64,000 nucleotides of DNA from Pseudomonas agarici (GCF_900109755.1 NZ_FOAR01000018.1:1-64000); one strand, 5' to 3'; numbered from the stretch's first letter, positions 8,491 through 17,081 are shown. Translations and numbers: made by a program. The notes: generated by a model not told the origin, from the letters alone.

Positions 8491-8916
8491 ATGCGCAAGA
8501 CCCTTATCGCCCTGATGTTCGCTGCTGCCCTGCCGACCGTCGCCATGGCCATGCCCAGAGATACTGGCGCCATGGGTGGCCCTCACAGCGACCTGCATCA
8601 GTGGAGAAGCCCTTACAGTCAACTGGACCTGAGCCGCGAACAGCGCCAGCAGATTGGCAAGCTGATGGGCGAGCAGATGCACAGCCGCAAGGCTTTGGCC
8701 GAGAAGTACCTGGCAAAGCTCCCGGCAGCCGACCAAACAGCCTTCAAGAACGAGAAAGACGCCGCTCGCCAGAAGACCCAGAGCGAAATCCGCGCCCTGC
8801 TCAAGCCCGATCAGCAAAAGGCCTTCGACGAAATCCAGAAAAAACGCGCCGAACGCCGTGCCGAATGGGCAGAATTCAAGGCCTGGAAAGCACAGCAAGC
8901 GCAAAAAGCGCAATAA
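8491..8916 (+). CDS. Spy/CpxP-family periplasmic protein
   Basis: A 141-residue exported protein. A signal peptide (MRKTLIALMFAAALPTVAMA) precedes a mature helical protein with the LTxxQ-type motif DLSREQRQQIGKLM and a second related repeat (LLKPDQQKAFDEI). Spy is an ATP-independent periplasmic chaperone and CpxP inhibits the CpxA sensor; the family cannot be split by eye. The reading frame is open back to 8353, but ATG 8491 has an AAGGAGA site seven bases upstream and starts the signal peptide. Lying between regulator and kinase genes, it is probably both target and modulator of this two-component system. Confidence 0.85.
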   Translation: MRKTLIALMFAAALPTVAMAMPRDTGAMGGPHSDLHQWRSPYSQLDLSREQRQQIGKLMGEQMHSRKALAEKYLAKLPAADQTAFKNEKDAARQKTQSEIRALLKPDQQKAFDEIQKKRAERRAEWAEFKAWKAQQAQKAQ

Positions 8917-8991
8917 TCCACGCCACACCGAGCCCGACGGCCAACCCCGTCGGGCGTTCCCTCTTTGCATCCGATGGTTTGAGGAATTGCT

Positions 8992-10326
8992 GTGCGATCA
9001 CTGTTCTGGCGCGTCCTGGCCAGCTTCTGGCTGGCCATTGCCCTTGTCGCGGGGTTGTCGATTCTGCTCGGGCACATACTCAACCAGGACGCCTGGATCC
9101 TCAGCCGGCATCCCGGCCTGGCAACCCTGGCCGAAGAATGGACCCAGACCTACGAGAACCAGGGCGAAGAAGCCGCCCAGGAGATCCTGGAACAACGCAA
9201 ACAGCAGTATCACATCAATGTCCAGGTCCTCAACGAAAGTGGCGACCCGGTCGTGCGGGGCACCTTTCCACAACGCGCAGCCGCCTTCGAGGCCCGGCAA
9301 AACAACGATGACCGTCGATTGCCATGGCGGCGCCTGACCGCCGAATACACCAGCCCGAAAAGCGGCGACACCTACCTGTTGATCTACCGTATTCCTCATC
9401 CCGAATTGGATGCCTGGCACCGCGAAAGCCTGCTCTGGCCTCTCAGCGCCCTAGGTATCGCCCTGGTGGTGCTGACCTTGTTCAGCCTGCTGGTGACGCT
9501 ATCGATCACCCGTCCACTGAGCCGCCTGCGCGGCGCGGTGCACGACCTGGGCCAGGCCACCTATCAACAGAACAGCCTGGCGAAACTGGCGGCGCGGCGC
9601 GATGAGTTCGGCGTGCTGGCCAGAGACTTCAACCTAATGGGCGCCCGCTTGCAGAGCCTGATCGGCAGCCAGCGCCAGTTGTTGCGCGATGTCTCCCACG
9701 AACTGCGCTCGCCGCTGGCGCGTTTGCGAATCGCCCTGGCCCTGGCCGAACGTTCAGGTCCCGCAGAACGTGAGCGGCTTTGGCCGCGGCTGACCCGCGA
9801 ATGCGACCGTCTGGAAGCGCTGATCAGTGAGATTCTGGCCTTGGCTCGGGTCGATGCCGACCAGGCCAGCACCGAAGAAGTCGACCTCAACTCGTTGCTG
9901 ACAGACCTGCAAAGGGAAGCCGTGCTCGGCTCACCGCAACAGCCGGTACAACTGGATGTCGAGCAAGCTCTGCGCTTCAGGGGCTGGCCGACCATGATCG
10001 AACGAGCCTTGGACAACCTGCTGCGCAATGCCCAGCGCTTCAACCCTGAAGGTCGGGTCATCGAAGTCGTAGCGCGGCGCCAGGGCGAACGAATCGAAAT
10101 CAGCGTCCGCGACCATGGCCCCGGCGTCGAGGCCGAGCACCTGGCGCAGTTGGGCGAACCGTTCTTCCGTGCGCCGGGCCAGACTGCGCCGGGCCATGGC
10201 CTGGGCCTGGCAATTGCCCGCCGGGCAGCGGAACGGCATGGCGGCGGCCTTGTTCTGATGAATCATCCCGAGGGAGGGTTCGTTGCCAAACTCGATCTAC
10301 CGTTGGAGCCCGGAGCGGTAGTCTAG
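8992..10326 (+). CDS. sensor histidine kinase (CpxA-like)
   Basis: A 444-residue membrane kinase. The first membrane span is at residues 8-28, a periplasmic domain spans about 30-145, the second span is about 150-172, and HAMP starts at TRPLSRLRGAV. Phospho-acceptor His236 is in RDVSHELRSPLARL. The ATPase domain shows the N box NLLRNAQRFN, RDHGPGV and GHGLGLAIARRAAERHGG. It should phosphorylate the response regulator encoded at 7566. The start is GTG with GAGGA upstream. Its stop codon TAG overlaps the left end of a palindromic repeat (10325-10485). Confidence 0.88.
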   Translation: MRSLFWRVLASFWLAIALVAGLSILLGHILNQDAWILSRHPGLATLAEEWTQTYENQGEEAAQEILEQRKQQYHINVQVLNESGDPVVRGTFPQRAAAFEARQNNDDRRLPWRRLTAEYTSPKSGDTYLLIYRIPHPELDAWHRESLLWPLSALGIALVVLTLFSLLVTLSITRPLSRLRGAVHDLGQATYQQNSLAKLAARRDEFGVLARDFNLMGARLQSLIGSQRQLLRDVSHELRSPLARLRIALALAERSGPAERERLWPRLTRECDRLEALISEILALARVDADQASTEEVDLNSLLTDLQREAVLGSPQQPVQLDVEQALRFRGWPTMIERALDNLLRNAQRFNPEGRVIEVVARRQGERIEISVRDHGPGVEAEHLAQLGEPFFRAPGQTAPGHGLGLAIARRAAERHGGGLVLMNHPEGGFVAKLDLPLEPGAVV

Positions 10327-10485
10327 TGGCCTGTACGGTGAGTTCGTTAGCTCAAGGTCGGATGCCATAAGTCCATGGCCAAAGCGCTGTGACGAGTCAT
10401 AGCCGGGCTATGGCGAGGAACAGCAACGCAGGCCAGGGATTTAGGGCGCCGAAATGGACTCATAGAACTCACCACACAGGCCACT
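10325..10485. repeat. 161-bp nested palindromic repeat, copy A
   Basis: The ends are perfect inverted repeats: AGTGGCCTGT and GGTGAGTTC on the left match GAACTCACC and ACAGGCCACT on the right, each pair separated by two bases. Inside lie AGTCCAT (10370-10376) against ATGGACT (10454-10460), and a central CATAGCC-G-GGCTATG (10398-10412). The whole unit could fold into one long imperfect hairpin. A second, more diverged copy lies at 51851-52010. It has no coding capacity and resembles the small dispersed intergenic repeats of P. fluorescens genomes. Confidence 0.85.
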
Positions 10486-10561
10486 CGTGACCGCTGTTCA
10501 GGGTGCGCTGGACGCGACCAAGGCACGCATCTCGTCCATCGCTTCATCATCAGAAAACGTT

Positions 10562-11122
10562 TCAGGCCGACCAGGCGCTGACGAACTCCGTCAGATCAAC
10601 CTTGGGCGCCGGACGCAGTTCGTTCTGTGGTGTGCCCAGGTAGAGGAAGGCGATCACCTCTTCATCGTCGCTCAAGCCCAGACCCTTGGCCACATGGCGC
10701 GAGTAGGACAGCTCGCCAGTGCGCCACACCGCACCGATGCCCTGGGCATGCGCCGCCAGCAAAATCGCATGGGCCGCGCAGCCGGCCGCCAGCACCTGCT
10801 CCGACTTCGGCACCTTGAAGTGCGCCTGCAGACGCGCAACCACGACCACCACCAACGGTGCTCGCAACGGCATTGCCAAGGCCTTGTCGAGCGCCGCCTG
10901 GGTCACTTCGCCATCTTGCTGTCGTACCGCCTCGGCCAGTAATTGCCCCAACTGCTCGCGGGCAGTACCTTCCACCGTCAGGAAGCGCCAGGGCCGCAAT
11001 TGCCCATGATCTGGCGCGCGCATGGCCGCGGCGAACAGGATGTCGCGCTGGGCCGGCGTCGGCGCCGGGTCCAACAGACGCGGGGCGGAAACACGGTTAA
11101 GCAAATTATCGAGAGCCTCCAT
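10562..11122 (-). CDS. YdjA-type nitroreductase family protein
   Basis: A 186-residue flavoprotein of the nitroreductase fold, short form like E. coli YdjA. Visible FMN contacts are the early MRAPDHGQLRPWRFL, the central AAGCAAHAILLAAHAQGIGAVW (GxG phosphate-binding type), and the C-terminal IAFLYLGTP. These enzymes use NAD(P)H and FMN to reduce nitro or other electron-poor groups; the natural substrate is unknown. A GAGGAGG ribosome binding site lies seven bases before the ATG. It is followed, beyond its stop, by about 75 bp of unassigned sequence and then repeat copy A. Confidence 0.85.
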   Translation of the reverse strand: MEALDNLLNRVSAPRLLDPAPTPAQRDILFAAAMRAPDHGQLRPWRFLTVEGTAREQLGQLLAEAVRQQDGEVTQAALDKALAMPLRAPLVVVVVARLQAHFKVPKSEQVLAAGCAAHAILLAAHAQGIGAVWRTGELSYSRHVAKGLGLSDDEEVIAFLYLGTPQNELRPAPKVDLTEFVSAWSA

Positions 11123-11182
11123 CGGCCACCTCCTCGGGAAAATGTGCGGTTATTTTAGCCATATCCGTAGCGGCCTTGGCGG

Positions 11183-11210
11183 TTTACATGGACAGGCTCA
11201 CAGGTAGAAT
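11183..11210 (+). promoter_or_regulatory. candidate sigma-70 promoter of trkH
   Basis: TTTACA at 11183-11188 and TAGAAT at 11205-11210 are separated by 16 bases, five of six matches to each consensus hexamer. The -10 ends 30 bp before the trkH ATG. It sits in the 118-bp gap between the divergent nitroreductase and trkH genes. Confidence 0.5.
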
Positions 11211-11240
11211 GACGGCCTTCCCCTGCCCCGAGCTTATTTC

Positions 11241-12695
11241 ATGGCGTTGCCGACCCTGCGCATCATCGGTTTCATTATCGGCATCTTCCTGATTACCCTG
11301 GCTATCAGCATGGTCGTGCCCATGCTGACCCTGGTGATTTTCGAACGTACCGGCGACCTGCCGCCGTTTCTCTGGGCCAGCACCATGACCTTTATCGCCG
11401 GCCTGGCGCTGGTGATCCCAGGGCGCCCCGAGCAGGTACACCTGCGCCCCCGGGACATGTACCTGCTGACCGTCTGCAGTTGGGTGGTGGTGTGCATCTT
11501 CGCCGCCCTGCCCTTTCTACTGACGCTGCACACCAGCTACGCCGACGCCTTCTTCGAAAGCATGTCAGGCATCACCGCCACCGGCTCGACGGTGCTCAGC
11601 GGCCTGGACGGCATGTCCCCCGGCATCCTGATCTGGCGCTCGCTGTTGCACTGGCTGGGGGGGATCGGCTTTATCGGCATGGCGGTGGCGATCCTGCCGT
11701 TGCTGAGGATCGGCGGCATGCGGTTGTTCCAGACCGAATCTTCGGACCGCTCGCAAAAAGTCATGCCGCGCTCGCATATGGTGGCGCGCCTGATCGTCAC
11801 CGCCTATATCGGCATCACTGTCCTCGGTAGCCTGGCCTTCTGGTGGGCCGGCATGAGTCTGTTCGATGCGATCAACCATGCGATGTCGGCAATCTCCACC
11901 GGCGGTTTCTCCACCTCCGACCAGTCCCTGGCCAAATGGCGGCAGCCAGCGGTGCACTGGGTGGCGGTGGCGGTGATGATTCTGGGCAGCCTGCCGTTCA
12001 CCCTCTACGTCGCGACCCTGCGCGGGCACCGCAAGGCGTTGATCAAGGACCAACAGGTGCAGGGCCTGCTCGGGTTGTTGCTGGTCACCTGGCTGGTGCT
12101 CGGCACCTGGTACTGGTGGACCACCGACCTGCATTGGCTCGATGCCTTGCGCCATGTGGCGCTGAACGTGACCTCGGTGGTCACCACCACCGGCTTTGCC
12201 CTGGGCGACTACAGCCTGTGGGGCAATTTCTCGCTGATGCTGTTTTTCTACCTGGGATTTATCGGCGGCTGCTCAGGGTCGACAGCGGGGGGGATCAAGA
12301 TTTTTCGTTTCCAGGTGGCCTATATCCTGCTCAAGGCCAACCTCAACCAGTTGATCCATCCACGGGCGGTGATCAAGCAGAAGTACAATGGTCATCGGCT
12401 CGACGAGGAAATCGTCCGTTCGATCCTGACCTTCTCGTTCTTCTTCGCCATCACCATCTGTGCGATTGCCCTGGCCCTGTCGTTGCTCGGCCTGGATTGG
12501 ATGACCGCCCTGACCGGCGCAGCCAGCACCGTGTCCGGAGTCGGACCGGGCCTGGGTGAAGTGATCGGCCCTTCGGGCAATTTCGCCAGCCTACCGGACG
12601 GAGCCAAGTGGATCCTGTCCCTGGGCATGTTGCTGGGTCGACTGGAGATCATCACAGTGTTCGTGTTGTGTATTCCAGCCTTCTGGCGTCACTGA
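11241..12695 (+). CDS. trkH: Trk potassium uptake membrane subunit TrkH
   Basis: A 484-residue K+ transporter channel subunit of the TrkH family. Pore-loop selectivity segments are visible as SGITATGSTVLSG, MSAISTGGFSTSD, TSVVTTTGFALGD and the late STVSGVGPGLGE, the four P loops expected of TrkH, with about ten hydrophobic spans. It works with cytosolic TrkA, which is not encoded here, to import K+ driven by the proton motive force. A weak ribosome site (GAGC) precedes the ATG. The last 44 bp overlap the end of the convergent AraC-family gene. Confidence 0.93.
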   Translation: MALPTLRIIGFIIGIFLITLAISMVVPMLTLVIFERTGDLPPFLWASTMTFIAGLALVIPGRPEQVHLRPRDMYLLTVCSWVVVCIFAALPFLLTLHTSYADAFFESMSGITATGSTVLSGLDGMSPGILIWRSLLHWLGGIGFIGMAVAILPLLRIGGMRLFQTESSDRSQKVMPRSHMVARLIVTAYIGITVLGSLAFWWAGMSLFDAINHAMSAISTGGFSTSDQSLAKWRQPAVHWVAVAVMILGSLPFTLYVATLRGHRKALIKDQQVQGLLGLLLVTWLVLGTWYWWTTDLHWLDALRHVALNVTSVVTTTGFALGDYSLWGNFSLMLFFYLGFIGGCSGSTAGGIKIFRFQVAYILLKANLNQLIHPRAVIKQKYNGHRLDEEIVRSILTFSFFFAITICAIALALSLLGLDWMTALTGAASTVSGVGPGLGEVIGPSGNFASLPDGAKWILSLGMLLGRLEIITVFVLCIPAFWRH

Positions 12696-13713
12696 TCGTC
12701 GCCATCGTCCCCAGCAACCGCGCCCGGTACTCGCCGGGCGTCACTTCGAACCAACGCCGAAACGCGCGGAAGAAGTTGCTCGGGTCGGCAAAACCCAGCA
12801 GATAGGCGATTTCCAGCAGGGTCATGCGTGGCAGCGCCAAGTATTGCTCGGCCAGCTCGCGACGCGTGTCGTCAAGCAGTGCCTGGAAACTCGTGCCTTC
12901 TTCCTGCAAGCGCCGCTGTAGGGTGCGCTGCGACAGGTGCAGGGTCTGCGCGACTCGCGCGCGTTTGGGCTCTCCCTGGGGCAGCAACCGGCACAACACC
13001 TGGCGCGCCTTGTGGGTCACTCGGCTCTCGGAGAAGCGCGCCAGGTATTCCCCGGCGAAGCGATCATGCAGCAAGGCCATCGCTTCATTGGCCGTCGGCA
13101 GCGGCATTTCCATATCGGCTTTTTCGAAAATCAGCGCGTCGTAGGGTGAGTTGAACACCAGCGGCGCGTGAAACGCTTCTTTGTAGGGCTCGATGTTTTC
13201 CGGCTGGGCCCCCTGGACCAAGACCTTGCGCGGTTGCAGCCTGCGCCCGGTCAGCCAGCCGCACAACGCCAGCGCACAAGCCAACGACGCCTCGGCACTC
13301 TGCCGGGTCGGCGGCAGGTGATCGCCGTGTACAGTCAGGATCAGCGCGTACCCCTCGGGCAGCAAGCGAAAGCTCAGGTCCGCGCTTTCGGCGATGATTC
13401 GCTGGTAACGCACCAGGCGCATGAAACCTTCGGCCAGGGTCCGACTGGACATCAACGCGTACCCGGCCACATGAAAGGACGCCGGACGCACGACCTTGCC
13501 CATGTTCAAGCCAATCGCCGGGTTGCCGGAAAGCTCTACCGCGCGCTGCCAGAGGCGTGTCATGGCGTCCTGAGGGAAACGTGCGTCAGGGTCCTCCAGC
13601 GCCGCGTAATCGAGCCCTACCTGCTTGAAAAGAGCACGGCAATCCAGACCGTCCATCTCCAGTGCTTTGACAATCCCCATCGCCCAGCTTGCAGAAGTCG
13701 TTCTTTCGCTCAT
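12652..13713 (-). CDS. AraC-family transcriptional regulator (OruR-like)
   Basis: A 353-residue regulator with an N-terminal ligand-binding domain of the type seen in OruR and ArgR-like AraC proteins (Arabinose_bd fold, residues about 20-200: NPAIGLNMGK, PASFHVAGYALMSS). The C-terminal AraC/XylS DNA-binding domain (about 235-335) contains two helix-turn-helix units: AQTLHLSQRTLQRRLQEEG and the FADPSNFFRAFRRW signature. Residues 337-353 are encoded in the overlap with trkH and lie beyond the DNA-binding domain. The ligand and targets are unknown; no amino-acid catabolic genes are adjacent. Confidence 0.85.
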   Translation of the reverse strand: MSERTTSASWAMGIVKALEMDGLDCRALFKQVGLDYAALEDPDARFPQDAMTRLWQRAVELSGNPAIGLNMGKVVRPASFHVAGYALMSSRTLAEGFMRLVRYQRIIAESADLSFRLLPEGYALILTVHGDHLPPTRQSAEASLACALALCGWLTGRRLQPRKVLVQGAQPENIEPYKEAFHAPLVFNSPYDALIFEKADMEMPLPTANEAMALLHDRFAGEYLARFSESRVTHKARQVLCRLLPQGEPKRARVAQTLHLSQRTLQRRLQEEGTSFQALLDDTRRELAEQYLALPRMTLLEIAYLLGFADPSNFFRAFRRWFEVTPGEYRARLLGTMATISDARRLEYTTRTL

Positions 13714-13871
13714 GGCCTTTTCTTACATGATAAGCCGCATATTACGACTGACGGCCTAAGGATACTAAAGTGGCGCCTATTGTCACTGGTGGTTACAGCG
13801 AATGACCCTAGACTCAAATAAGCTCCCCGCGAAGCTCTCACCACCCGTCGTCGAAGTACGGAGCCTACACA

Positions 13872-14183
13872 GTGGAAAACCCAAGGAAATTCAACAGCTT
13901 TACCGAGTTCTATCCTTATTATCTGAGCGAGCACGGCAACAGCAGCTGCCGGCGCCTGCATTTTGTCGGAACCAGCCTGGTCATCTTCATTCTCGCCCTG
14001 GCCATCGGGCGCTCGGCCTGGTGGTTGCTGTGGGTCGTGCCGGTGGCCGGCTACAGCTTTGCCTGGGTTGGGCATTTTTTCTTCGAAAAGAATCGCCCGG
14101 CAACTTTTCAGTATCCTTTCTACAGCGTGCTGGGCGATTTCGCCATGTACCGCGACATGCTGCTGGGTAAGGTGCCGTTTTAG
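13872..14183 (+). CDS. DUF962/Mpo1-like membrane protein
   Basis: A 103-residue protein of the DUF962 family, related to yeast Mpo1, a Fe(II)-dependent dioxygenase acting on 2-hydroxy fatty acids. It shows FNSFTEFYPYYLSEHGN at the N-terminus, the conserved RRLHFVGTSLV, and a WVGHFFFEKNRPATF motif whose histidines are the presumed metal ligands. Two to three membrane spans are predicted. The start is GTG 13872, at the beginning of the conserved VENPRKF. Activity in bacteria is inferred only from the family. Confidence 0.8.
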   Translation: MENPRKFNSFTEFYPYYLSEHGNSSCRRLHFVGTSLVIFILALAIGRSAWWLLWVVPVAGYSFAWVGHFFFEKNRPATFQYPFYSVLGDFAMYRDMLLGKVPF

Positions 14184-14315
14184 GGTCTGTACGAACTGCT
14201 TTCGAGCGAAGGATAGGCAAGACACCGACCAGCAAGTGCAGTCGACCGCCGTCAATGAGCCTTAGGGACCTGCTTGCAACGCCGCATGGGCGAGCGCGGA
14301 TCTACGTCGAAAAAA

Positions 14316-15137
14316 CTATCCCACCCGCGCAACCTTCTCCAGTTCCAACTTGAGCTGCGCCTCGCGGGCATGAGCATCGGCCAGTCGATACAGTTCGATG
14401 GTGCCATCCCAGTGCTCGATCAGCGCCGTGCAGGATTCGACCCAGTCGCCGCAGTTGAGGTATTCCACTTCGCCGACCTGGCGAATCTCGGCATGGTGGA
14501 TATGCCCGCAGACCACGCCATTGAGCCCGCGCTTCACACATTCGTGAGCGATGGCCTCCTCGAAATCACTGATAAAGCTGACCGCGGTCTTGACCTTGTG
14601 CTTAAGGTAGGCCGACAGCGACCAGTAGCCATAACCGTAACGCGCCCGCCAATGATTCAGCCAGCGGTTGAGGGTCAGGGTGAACTCGTAGGCCCAATCG
14701 CCGAGAAAGGCCAGCCAACGGTGGTAACGGGTGATGACGTCGAACTGGTCGCCGTGGATCACCAGGAGCTTGCGACCATCGGCAGTGACATGTACAACCT
14801 CGTCCACCAGTTGGATATTGCCGAGGATCAACTTCGAATAGCGGCGTAGGAATTCATCGTGGTTACCCGTGACATAGATCACTTCGGTGCCACGCTTGCT
14901 CATGGTCAGCAGGCGACGAATCACGTTGGTGTGGGCCTGCGGCCAATACATGCCGCCGCGCAACTTCCAGCCATCGATGATATCCCCGACCAGGTAGATC
15001 CGGTCGGCGTGATAGCCCTTGAGGAACTGTGACAGGTGCTCCGCCTGGCAATCACGGGTGCCGAGATGCACATCGGAAATCCACAGGGTTCGCACACGCT
15101 GCTTACGGCTGGGTTTGGCGAGCTCCGCACGGGTCAT
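14316..15137 (-). CDS. UDP-2,3-diacylglucosamine diphosphatase-type metallophosphatase
   Basis: A 273-residue calcineurin-like phosphoesterase. Metal-binding motifs are SDVHLGTRDC, the GDIIDGW motif, TGNHDEFLRR, and the paired VCGHIHHAEI near the end, with VIHGDQFD between. The architecture matches the LpxH2-type UDP-2,3-diacylglucosamine hydrolases of lipid A synthesis, although pseudomonads usually also have a separate LpxH, so a related role is possible. An in-frame extension to 15230 exists; ATG 15137 is chosen because CGGAG lies seven bases upstream. Confidence 0.78.
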   Translation of the reverse strand: MTRAELAKPSRKQRVRTLWISDVHLGTRDCQAEHLSQFLKGYHADRIYLVGDIIDGWKLRGGMYWPQAHTNVIRRLLTMSKRGTEVIYVTGNHDEFLRRYSKLILGNIQLVDEVVHVTADGRKLLVIHGDQFDVITRYHRWLAFLGDWAYEFTLTLNRWLNHWRARYGYGYWSLSAYLKHKVKTAVSFISDFEEAIAHECVKRGLNGVVCGHIHHAEIRQVGEVEYLNCGDWVESCTALIEHWDGTIELYRLADAHAREAQLKLELEKVARVG

Positions 15138-15288
15138 GGGCATTCTCCGGATTTTTCCTGAGCTTGCACCGGAGCCATTAATGCTCCATGACAATCGCAC
15201 GACGGTCTGATGACAATCGCCACGTCGCAAGCCTGACGACCATTGACACGAGGCACACGACAGACAGTAACATCACTGGCACTCTAGC

Positions 15289-15333
15289 GGCTTGTATGGC
15301 TGATTCTGTCAGTCAATTTCGGCTCTACAAGCC
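15289..15333. repeat. 8-bp inverted repeat in the divergent lpxH2-like/eamA spacer
   Basis: GGCTTGTA (15289-15296) and TACAAGCC (15326-15333) form a perfect stem with a 29-base loop. It lies in the 222-bp region between two divergent genes, so it may be a regulatory site or chance. No T-rich tract follows. Confidence 0.3.
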
Positions 15334-15359
15334 CCTGACCCGCGTGTCCAAGGACTGCA

Positions 15360-16250
15360 ATGACTCCCCGCTCCGCCCTCGGCGCCCTACATATCGGCGC
15401 ATTGATGTTCGGCCTGACCGGCGTGTTCGGCAAACTCGCCGCCACCTCTCCCGCCATCATCGTCTTCGGTCGTGCCACCTTTGCCGTGCTCGCCCTTGCG
15501 CTGTTCGCCGGTCTGGCCGGCAACGGCGGCTGGCAGCGCCTGCAGGCCCAGGACTGGCGCCGACTGTTGCTCAGCGGCCTGCTGTTGGCGGGACACTGGG
15601 TGAGCTTCTTCATTGCGGTGAAAGTCGCCGGTGTCGCTATCGCCACCCTGGGCTTTGCCAGTTTTCCGGCCTTTACCGTGCTCCTCGAAGGGTTGATTTT
15701 CCGTGAGCGTATCCGTTTGAACGAGATCCTCCTGGTGCTGCTAGTCAGCGTCGGATTGGTGCTGGTCACGCCTGATTTCGACCTCGCCAGCCAAGCCACC
15801 AGCGGCCTGCTCTGGGCGGTGTGGTCGGGACTGCTGTTTGCCCTGTTGTCGCTGGCCAATCGGGCCGGTTCCCAACGGATTGCGCCAGTGCAGGCGGCGC
15901 TGTGCCAGAACCTGGTAGTCGCCGCTTGCCTGCTACCCTGGGCGGCGTCTGGGCTGGGCGAAGTCCGGGCACTGGACTGGCTGTGGATCGGTCTGCTCGG
16001 AATCTTCTGCACCGGCCTTGCCCACAGCCTGTTCGTCGCCAGCCTGGCGGTAATCAAGGCCCGCACTGCCGCCGTGGTCTTCGCCATGGAGCCGGTGTAC
16101 GGCATCAGTGCCGCCTGGTTATTGTTCGACGAAAATCCGAGTCCGCGCATGCTGCTCGGTGGCGCGTTGATCATTGTCGCGATCGTGTTGTCGAGCGTGT
16201 TGGGCCAGGCATCCGCTCCCAAAACCACGGAAGTGGCTTCGACCCATTGA
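15360..16250 (+). CDS. DMT family (EamA) transporter
   Basis: A 296-residue inner-membrane protein with ten hydrophobic spans in two EamA repeats. The first begins GALHIGALMFGLTGVFGKLA and the second after LLWAVWSGLLFALLSLANR. The ALLFxExPxP-like ending of the second repeat appears as WLLFDENPSPRMLLGGALI. EamA proteins export metabolites, amino acids or drugs; nothing here points to a substrate. It is transcribed alone and away from the LpxH2-like gene. Confidence 0.85.
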   Translation: MTPRSALGALHIGALMFGLTGVFGKLAATSPAIIVFGRATFAVLALALFAGLAGNGGWQRLQAQDWRRLLLSGLLLAGHWVSFFIAVKVAGVAIATLGFASFPAFTVLLEGLIFRERIRLNEILLVLLVSVGLVLVTPDFDLASQATSGLLWAVWSGLLFALLSLANRAGSQRIAPVQAALCQNLVVAACLLPWAASGLGEVRALDWLWIGLLGIFCTGLAHSLFVASLAVIKARTAAVVFAMEPVYGISAAWLLFDENPSPRMLLGGALIIVAIVLSSVLGQASAPKTTEVASTH

Positions 16251-16397
16251 TTTGCGGAGACTGTCCTATACTTGGAGCATCCGCAACAGCCAGCCGTCGT
16301 TATCCGGATAACCAGGGCTGCTCGGCGACAGCGGCAGTGTTCCAGGCAGTAGCTCGATGCCAGTTGCCCTCCTACTCAAACTGTGGAGGGTTTATCC

Positions 16398-16694
16398 ATG
16401 GAATTCATCAGTCTCCTGATTCAACTGATCAGCGGTGCCGTGGGCGGCAATGTCGCGGGCGCGGCCAGCGGTAAATACAGCCTCGGCCCCTGGTTCAACT
16501 CAGTGGCGGGCGGGGTTGGCGGAGCGTTGCTGGCACAGGTGCTCTCAGCCCTTACCAATGGCACCCTGGGCGGCAGTGTCGCCGGCATGGACCTGACAGC
16601 CATTGTCAGCAGCATCGCCAGCGGTGGTGTCGGCGGCGCACTCCTGACCCTGATCGTCGGTTTTATCAAGGCCAAGCTCAAGACCACCGAGTAA
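16398..16694 (+). CDS. small glycine-rich membrane protein of unknown function
   Basis: A 98-residue hydrophobic protein, MEFISLLIQLISG at the start, then glycine- and alanine-rich segments (SGAVGGNVAGAASGK, SVAGGVGGALLAQVL, SGGVGGALLTLIVGFIKAK). Three GG-containing helices could pack as a membrane bundle or oligomer. GGAGGG seven bases before ATG 16398 decides the start over the GTG at 16383. Family not recognised, although similar short proteins occur in pseudomonads. It is flanked by the DMT transporter and the convergent SelW-like gene. Confidence 0.7.
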   Translation: MEFISLLIQLISGAVGGNVAGAASGKYSLGPWFNSVAGGVGGALLAQVLSALTNGTLGGSVAGMDLTAIVSSIASGGVGGALLTLIVGFIKAKLKTTE

Positions 16695-16756
16695 GCCCAT
16701 GGTTGAACGGTCGATCACCACAACGTCAGCGCCGTGCGGCAATGACGTTGTCGACC

Positions 16757-17041
16757 TCAGCGCGATTCGTTATGACCCAGGTCACGCTCGGGGTCGATCC
16801 GGTCGCGCACACGCTGCTTGAGCACCTTGGCCTCGGGAAAGCCACCGTCCAGTTTGCGCTCCCAGATCTGCACCGTATCGCAGGTAATGCGGAACACCCC
16901 GCCAGTCCCTGGCTGCAGAGAGACCTTGCCGAGATCCCCGGCGAAAGTGCTCAACAATTCCTGGGCCAGCCAAGCGGCGCGCAGCAGCCATTGGCACTGA
17001 GTACAGTAGGTGATGACGATTTCCGGTTTACCTGCGGACAT
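16757..17041 (-). CDS. SelT/SelW/SelH (Rdx) family protein
   Basis: A 94-residue thioredoxin-like protein with the CxxC motif at YCTQCQWLLRAAWLAQEL near the N-terminus and the GTGGVF loop, followed by IWERKLDGGFPE. This is the bacterial Cys-containing counterpart of selenoprotein W, a small redox protein of unclear substrate. The motif uses ordinary TGC/TGT cysteines, not TGA. Its start codon (17041) lies close to the plpD promoter region, so the two genes are divergent with a 67-bp spacer. Confidence 0.88.
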   Translation of the reverse strand: MSAGKPEIVITYCTQCQWLLRAAWLAQELLSTFAGDLGKVSLQPGTGGVFRITCDTVQIWERKLDGGFPEAKVLKQRVRDRIDPERDLGHNESR

Positions 17042-17075
17042 GATTGACTTGGGCTCCTGGGTGGTTGGGTGCCGT

Positions 17076-17081
17076 TATAAT
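17076..17081 (+). promoter_or_regulatory. consensus -10 element upstream of plpD
   Basis: A perfect TATAAT lies 27 bp before the plpD ATG in the divergent selW-like/plpD spacer. No good -35 is present at 16-18 bp, so transcription may rely on an activator or be weak. Confidence 0.4.

Noticed and set aside
10347..10550. 67-residue frame on the - strand
   Set aside because: It runs through the palindromic repeat and has no ribosome site or family features.
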